DNA of 64,000 nt from positions 10,394,219 through 10,458,218 of the forward strand of contig NW_004454224.1 in the NCBI RefSeq assembly GCF_000283155.1. The letters are read 5' to 3'. This document shows, in pieces, positions 58,450 to 64,000 of the stretch. This stretch comes from Ceratotherium simum simum (lineage: Eukaryota > Chordata > Mammalia > Perissodactyla > Rhinocerotidae). The notes under the pieces are model-generated. The model was not told where the DNA came from and did no database searches. It was given only the letters and a program-made list of their open reading frames with translations. The position numbers and the translations under genes were made by a program. Position 1 is the first letter of the stretch, and every line of letters starts with the position of its first letter.

Positions 58450-60750
58450 CTCGCAGACTGCCAGTTAACACTCTCCAGTGGCGTCTTCGGATGCAGGCAT
58501 CTTCCCCGGGCAATCTTGCAGAGTCTGGATACCAATGTGACCAGCTCCTTGCCCTCACTCTACAGAAGGGGAAACTGAGGCCCAGAAGGTATCTGGGTAC
58601 TGTGGCATTGCTAGGCATTCCTGGGCTCGGCTGGTCAACCTTGGGCTGGCTGGTGGGTCCCGGAGGAGTTAGAGACACAGGTACATTTCCCAGCACCCAC
58701 ATGCTCCCTCCCTCCTCTCTTTCTCCTCTTTCAACCTCCAGCAGAGAAGCACAGCTCTGGCCCCTGGTCTGGTCCCATCTGCCCTCACACCCCTAGGAAC
58801 CCCTTCCCTTCCAGCCCCTGAGGCAGCCCCCTGCTACTGACCCCCTCCTACTCTCCACCAGGACTCCAGACCCACTCACTTCCCACTAGAGCTTTAGTGG
58901 CCCTGGGACCCCTGCCCAGGCACCTTGTACTGGGAATCAGAGAACCCAAGTTCAACCCCGGTTGAACTCAAGTCCCAGAGTCAAGAGGCACCTCCCTGGG
59001 AAGGCTTCCAGCTCTAGAATGGGGAGCTGTTCTGAGACTGCAGAGAGGATACATGTGAAGGCTCTCTGTGAACTCCCATGTGTGTGGGGTGGTCCTGAAT
59101 TTTCTACTGCCTTCTTAGCCCTTAGTTCCTACCACCTGGGAGCTGGGCAGGAGCACTTCCCAAAGTCACGCCAGACACCAAGAGCCCTGCATTTAGTTCT
59201 GGGGTTCTCATGGACCCCAGCTTTTTCCTGCCCTCTAGGCCTGGTATGACAAGGATCCTGGAGCTGGGGCAGCCACCCAAAGCTGCGACTGGAAGGGACT
59301 GGATTCCACTCCACACCCACACAGGTAGGTATTGTGTGAGGGTCCTTGTTAAGGAGGAGAAAGGAATGGGGACTCTCAGAGTCAGGAGAACTGCTTGTGG
59401 TCCCAGTTTGACACCCTGGGCACGTCAGCTTCTCTCCGCCCCTCAGTCTTCTCCTCTGCACAATGGGGGGTCCTACCCTGCCTGGGTCCCAGGGCTTATG
59501 ATAAAATGAGGCCCCACTTGGCCCATCCATCCCTTTCTGGCCCTACCTACATTACGTCCTCACCCATCAGCTCTTAGTTTATCCTGCCTTAGAGCCCCCC
59601 ATCCTGTTCCCCAGCACATACACATGCCTGGGGGCCTCCAGCCTCAGAGGAGCTGCCAGCAGCTCTCTGGTTACAGGGAGCAGAAAAACACCTCTTTTGG
59701 GTCAGGAATGGTTCTGCCTGAGTGGGCTGACCAGCTAGGGGGAGGGCACCATTCTTCTTTTGTCTGTCAGTTCTGGCTTTAGCTTCTCCTCTGAGAGTGT
59801 CAGGAGATTGGGATGGTGGCGGTGATGAAACGGGGAAAGGTCATGGTTTGGGGAGGAGTGAAGAGAATTTCCTAGCCAGGGCCGGGATGTGAGCAACAGT
59901 CCTGGCCCAGTCGTTTCCTTTGTCTCTCTTAAACCTCACCTTCCCTGGAGCTGGCACCGCATTTTCCCCCCCTGTTCCCAGCTACTCCTCTGTTGGGGGC
60001 AGTCAGTGAAATGGAGCATGCTGGAGAGAAGGTCTGAAGGGTGCGGGTGTGTGGGGAAAAAGAGACCACTTGAGTTTCCTGGCTCTGTTACCCGACACAC
60101 ACATACACACTCACACAGGCAGTGAACCTGGCTGTCAGTGAGAGGGCAGAGCTAGAATGGGAGAGGGACCTCAGAGCTAGTGGCAGAGGTGGGGAGAGAA
60201 ACCGAATTGACAGGTTAGGGCAGGGAGAGGTGGAAGCTGGGCAGGCAAGGGCACCTGCCCATCCCTCCCTCAGGCGCACAGGCCACTGGTGCCGAGGAAG
60301 GGTGGACCCCACCTAGAGGCTGATGGGAACGAGGAAAGAAAAAGTCCTGAGTTTATTTTCGAGACTAAAAGAGACGCAAATCCTGTCGCCAGAAAGACTG
60401 TTCCATTTGCTTTTTTTTCAGTAATCTTTTATTGAGCGCCTCTTGAACGCCAGGTGCTGCGCGACAGTAAAAAGATGAGATCTCTGCTCACGTTCTTGGG
60501 GATGGAGGAGGGGAGGAGGGGCAAGACTTCAAAGCAAATGGTGGAGGTTTGAACGTGTTATGGGAACTCCAAGGAAGAGAAGGAAAGCCGGAGAAGGCTG
60601 AGACGACATTTGAGCCAGCCTGGAAGGTGGGAAAAGGGGCTTTAGTGTGGCCCTTCCCCCAGGTTGGCAGCTGGAGCCCAGCCTGGGCGGCCCACTCCTC
60701 TCCCGGCTCCGATCCCCTTTCAGCCCATTCAATCCTTGCCTGCGCCGGGG
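58450..60750. other. GAL3ST3-SF3B2 intergenic region
   Basis: No exon was recognised. MIR-like remnants lie near 58550-58600, 59340-59490 and 60418-60485. A short CA-rich stretch is at 60097-60120. Confidence 0.45.
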
Positions 60751-61266
60751 GTGGACGGGCAGACAATCAGACACTGTTTTATCACAGGCATCGGCTGCAA
60801 CCTCCCGCCTGGCGCCCGCAACGCGCGGCCGCCAAGGGAATGAGTAGTTCGGGACTCCCCGGGGACGTAAGCGTCCGGACCTCTCACGCCTGACCAGGGA
60901 GTCGGGCCGGAAGGCTAGCGGTCTGTGCTCCGGCCGGTCCGACGCAGAAAGCACGCCCTTGGGGTGGGACCAGCTTTCCCCGCAGCCCCGCCCCCGCTCC
61001 GGCCCCCAGTGTTCCCGGGCTTGTGGGCGCGCACGGTTCTCCAGGAGTTGGGCGGGCAGAGGCCGTGACCTGCGTACTACAACTCCCAGAAGGCTTCGCG
61101 ACCAGGCCGCTTAGGGACGGCTGCAGAACGCAGTGGGTGGGCCTCCACCCGAACGGCCTTCCAACCCGCGAGCGGACGTGGCGCACGGCGCCGCCGGAAG
61201 TCTCGGGACGTGTGCCTGCGGCTGGCCCGAGCTTCCGGGTTGGTCGCGCGCCTTCCTGCGGCTAAG
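60750..61266 (+). promoter_or_regulatory. SF3B2: SF3B2 CpG-island promoter with a ZNF143-type site
   Basis: This CpG-rich block ends at the SF3B2 ATG. At 61076-61100 it carries an SBS/ZNF143-THAP11-type motif (ACTACAACTCCCAGAAGGC), a hallmark of housekeeping promoters. It lies about 190 bases before the ATG. An ETS-like CTTCCGGG occurs at 61231-61238. There is no TATA box. The transcription start is likely between 61.15 and 61.25 kb. Confidence 0.7.
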
Positions 61267-63750
61267 ATGGCGACTGAGCATCCCGAGCCTCCGAAAGGAG
61301 ACTTGCAGCTGCCGCCGCCGCCGCCTCCTGGGCACTATGGCGCCTGGGCTGCCCAGGAGCTTCAGGCCAAATTGGCAGAGATCGGAGCTCCGATCCAGGG
61401 TGAGAAACACGGAGGTCAAGAGCCGGCAGCGTAGGCCTGCGGGGAAGCGGAGCCTGGTTACCCCGGAGACCCGGAGGCGGGGGGCGGAGGCCGGACGCTG
61501 GGGCCTGACTTGGGCCGGCTGGCCTGCTCGGCCTGACCTACCCTATTGATCCTGTGCTTTGCCCAGCAGGGAGTCGCGAGGAGCTGGTGGAGCGGCTGCA
61601 GACCTACACCCGTCAGGTCAGTGTTGGCAGCGGGACGTCAGGATAGGCCGAGCTTCTGGAGGAGGCCTTCATGACCTCTCACGACGCAGTCTTCGTTCTT
61701 CATGTACCTCAGCACGCCAAGTGGGGGCTTACTCTTTTTGCCTGTGCTTGCCTTTACCTGCTCTGTTGTAATCGCTTCTGTACCTGTTCCCAGGTCCCTG
61801 CTCACGTCGAGTGCAAGAACAATGTGTCATTTGACTTGGAATTCCAGCACCTGTCTCATAGTAGACCCCCGGCAAATGTCTGCAGTAGAAAAATACTTCC
61901 TAGTTTATGGTCATATTTTTTTCCACAGCTCTTTGGGATTCCCATGCTACTGCCACTCATGGGATTACCCCTCTGTTCTGTACCTCTGCCTTCTTCCCCA
62001 GTGCCCAGTCGGACCTCTGGCAGACAGGCACTGGGTAAATTTTGTTGAATGAATGGGAGCGAACGTGGTTTATTGGAACAGCTCCTCTTGGACCAACCTA
62101 GAGTCCTTTCTCTTTTGCAGACTGGCATCGTGCTGAATCGGCCGGTTCTGAGAGGCGAAGATGGGGACAAAGCTGCCCCCCCTCCCATGTCAGCGCAGGT
62201 GAGGAGATTGTTCCACTTTATAAGATCCCTTTTGCTCAGGGTAGCCTTTTTTTCACATGCAGTGTACTGTGGATGCAACTAGCAGATTGGGTAGGGGGGT
62301 ACTGCTGTGATAGAATTGGGAGCTCTTCAGCTCTCTGGTGGTCCTGATCTTTGCCTCCTCCTCCAATGTCTGCTCCTCAAAATTCTACTTGTCATTTAAG
62401 ATTCTGTTTAATATTTGGAAGCCTGACTTGATCCTCCACCAGCTGGAAGTAATCACCCTCTTCTTTGCCCTCCCAGGGCACAGTTCCCATGTTATTCACT
62501 GAGACCTTAGAGCTCACTTCCTGATTTGATTTGATACCCTCTATGTTTAGTGAGTCATCAGGGCACACTGGCTCCCATTTATTTAAGTCCTCTCAACTTC
62601 CATGTTCTTTCTGATCCAGGATTTGACTCTTTTTCTCTAGAGCAGTGGCTCTGACGTGGGGTCCACTGACTTCTGTGTGGGAGATGAGGAGTCTCTAGAT
62701 AGTCTTTAGAGGTCTCCTTGAATCTTCTGAAATTGTATGCCAAGTCTGTGTTCGTGGTATTGTTCTGGGGAGAGAGTCCATAGCTTTCGTTGGTTGGTGC
62801 CCCAAAGTTAGCATCCTCTTCTCTCGATACTGCTATCGAGTATTCTTTTCTTGAGTGCAAGAACTGTGTATCATTTGACTTTGAATCTCAGCAGCTGTCT
62901 CATAGTAGATCCCCAAGAAATGTCTGCAGTAGAGGGGCTGGCCCGGTGGTGCAAGCGGTTAAGTGCACGCCCTCTGCTGCAGCGGCCCGGGGTTCGCCGG
63001 TTCGGATCCCGGGCGTGCACCAACGCACCGCTTGTCAAGCCATGCTGTGGTGGCGTCCTATATAAAGTGGAGGAAGATGGGCATGGATGTTAGCTCAGGG
63101 CCAGTCTTCCTCAGCAAAAAAAGAGGAGGATTGGCAGATGTTAGCTCAGGGCCGATCTTCCTCACCAAAAAAAAAAAAAAAAACATTCTGTAGTAGATAA
63201 ATACTTCCTAGTTTATGGTCATATTTTTTTTCACAGCTCTCTGGGATTCCCATGCCACCACCACCCATGGGACTCCCCCCTCTGCAACCTCCTCCACCAC
63301 CCCCACCACCTCCACCAGGCCTTGGCCTTGGCTTTCCTATGGCCGTTGGACCCCGCCCTCCAAACTTGGGGCCCCCACCTCCTCTCCGGGTGGGTGAGCC
63401 TGTGGCACTGTCAGAGGAGGAGCGCCTGAAGCTGGCGCAGCAGCAGGCAGCATTGCTGATGCAGCAAGAGGAGCGTGCCAAGCAGGTAGGCCAGGTGGCA
63501 GCCTGGGCCTGGGTCTCTTCAGGGTCCTGAATGGGGAGTAGAGCCTCAGAGCTGGATCTTGGAGCCAAGCCTTCTGGGAAGGTCTGGACCACAGACTAGA
63601 ACTTGGGCCTAGGCTGGAGAAGGACCCCAGGAAGCAGAGTTGTGGCAGACTGCCCTGTGGGGTATTGGTGCTGGTATGAGCTTGTTTTCTTTTTTTAAGC
63701 AGGGAGATCATTCACTGAAGGAACATGAGCTCTTGGAGCAGCAGAAGCGG
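61267..63750 (+). CDS. SF3B2: SF3B2, splicing factor 3b subunit 2 (N-terminal part, cut by window end)
   Basis: Five coding exons are visible: 61267-61399, 61570-61616, 62121-62198, 63237-63485 and 63700-63750, together 186 codons; the rest lies beyond 64000. SF3B2 (SAP145) is a subunit of the SF3b complex of the U2 snRNP. It contacts the pre-mRNA upstream of the branch site and binds SF3B4. The start ATG (AAGATGGCG) gives MATEHPEPPKGDLQLPPPPP. Residues about 24-58 form a SAP-type helix-extension-helix (WAAQELQAKLAEIGAPIQG, then REELVERLQ). Exon 4 encodes a long proline run (about residues 103-114) and the start of a coiled-coil (SEEERLKLAQQQAALLMQQ). Exons 2 and 5 start at tandem NAGNAG acceptors. 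Intron 2 contains a duplicated copy of the start of exon 4, and intron 3 an ERE SINE. Confidence 0.96.
61808..61975 (+). pseudogene. Duplicated exon-4 start in SF3B2 intron 2 (pseudo-exon)
   Basis: This segment matches 62852-63284 after removal of the SINE there. It includes the 'aatacttcctagtttatggt' intronic stretch, a T-rich tract, an AG acceptor (61927-61928) and about 47 bases corresponding to the first residues of exon 4 (LFGIPM here, LSGIPM in the real exon). Similarity stops where the real exon enters its proline codons. A donor-like GGGTAAAT follows at 62033-62040, so a 106-nt exon (61929-62034) is possible on paper; it would shift the frame into exon 3. It is probably not used. Confidence 0.8.
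62933..63181 (+). mobile_element. ERE SINE in SF3B2 intron 3
   Basis: An almost intact head (GGGGCTGGCCCGGTGGTGCA) with B-box GGTTCGGATCC, the AAAGTGGAGGAAGATGGGCA middle and two tail units, ending in a long A-tract. It is flanked by a 15-bp imperfect duplication (AAATGTCTGCAGTAG at 62918-62932; AACATTCTGTAGTAG at 63182-63196). It ends about 40 bases before the exon 4 acceptor, yet the polypyrimidine tract and branch region between them remain. Confidence 0.95.
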
Positions 63751-63914
63751 GTAATGCCCTCATCCTAACCTTTGACCCCATGGTCCAGTCTCTTGGCTGT
63801 CCCTTCTAGTGCTTAGTGTCCAAAACAAGATGCACCATTCGGCTTTTCCATGGAGGTTACGTCATCCTCAACTGAGTTCCAGTATCTCCCAAATAATTCT
63901 CTGTTCCCTATAGC

Positions 63915-64000
63915 TCAAGAGTTAGTAAACTATGGACTGCAGCCTGTTTTTGTATGGCCTGCGAGCTAGGAATGGATTCTATATATTTAAAGGACTCTTG
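63915..64000 (-). mobile_element. hAT-Charlie-type element, cut by window end
   Basis: The wording 'gtaaactatggactgcagcc', then 'ttgtatggcctgcgagct' matches the end of the same short DNA-transposon group seen at 46.2 kb, in the opposite orientation. It continues past the window. Confidence 0.5.

Noticed and set aside
61671..62048. 125-codon frame in SF3B2 intron 2
   Set aside because: It crosses the duplicated exon-4 fragment, intronic sequence and an MIR-like tail; not a separate gene.
63001..63015. tRNA-like box motifs (GGTTCGGATCC) at 63.0 kb, 42.4 kb, 25.4 kb and elsewhere
   Set aside because: They are the tRNA-derived heads of ERE SINEs; no cloverleaf is complete.
1..64000. CRISPR arrays, operons, phage or bacterial systems
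   Set aside because: The DNA is vertebrate nuclear; the regular repeats seen are microsatellites, SINEs or coding minisatellites.

Overview
The window is nuclear DNA from a placental mammal. Genes are split by GT-AG introns, and old L1, MIR-like and LTR debris is common. Nine copies of a tRNA-derived SINE match the equine repetitive elements (ERE), some between near-perfect target-site duplications. EREs are perissodactyl-specific, so a horse-like animal (Equus) is the best guess; a rhinoceros or tapir is not excluded. The gene order EIF1AD(-) BANF1(+) CST6(+) CATSPER1(-) GAL3ST3(-) SF3B2(+) is that of human 11q13.1. Gene identities come from translating the exons and comparing them with remembered mammalian proteins. 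No alignment or database search was run, and exon ends were placed by splice signals and reading frame.

Layout. Bases 1-14.7 kb are gene-poor: L1 fragments, three ERE SINEs, an LTR-like repeat and a decayed retroviral pol relic. EIF1AD (14.9-17.7 kb, minus) and BANF1 (18.0-19.7 kb, plus) are head to head around one CpG island with ETS-type sites. A repeat-rich gap leads to CST6 (26.1-27.5 kb, plus), which has a short GC-box array upstream. CATSPER1 (29.9-38.6 kb, minus) is complete, with 12 coding exons and a very long histidine-rich N-terminus. Bases 38.7-50.9 kb are intergenic, with a fossil hAT transposase, an antisense pol relic, L1, LTRs and EREs. GAL3ST3 (51.0-58.4 kb, minus) has two coding exons and a distal CpG-island first exon. 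SF3B2 (from about 61.2 kb, plus) runs off the right edge after five coding exons.

The genes do not form a pathway. EIF1AD is a small eIF1A-like nuclear protein, BANF1 a chromatin-bridging protein, CST6 a secreted protease inhibitor, CATSPER1 a sperm calcium-channel subunit, GAL3ST3 a Golgi sulfotransferase and SF3B2 a U2 snRNP splicing factor. I found no undescribed multi-gene system. The most unusual local observations are: CATSPER1 exon 6 lacks the expected AG acceptor; SF3B2 intron 2 holds a duplicated copy of the start of exon 4 with a usable-looking splice acceptor; and CST6 has an extra cysteine and a three-residue deletion.
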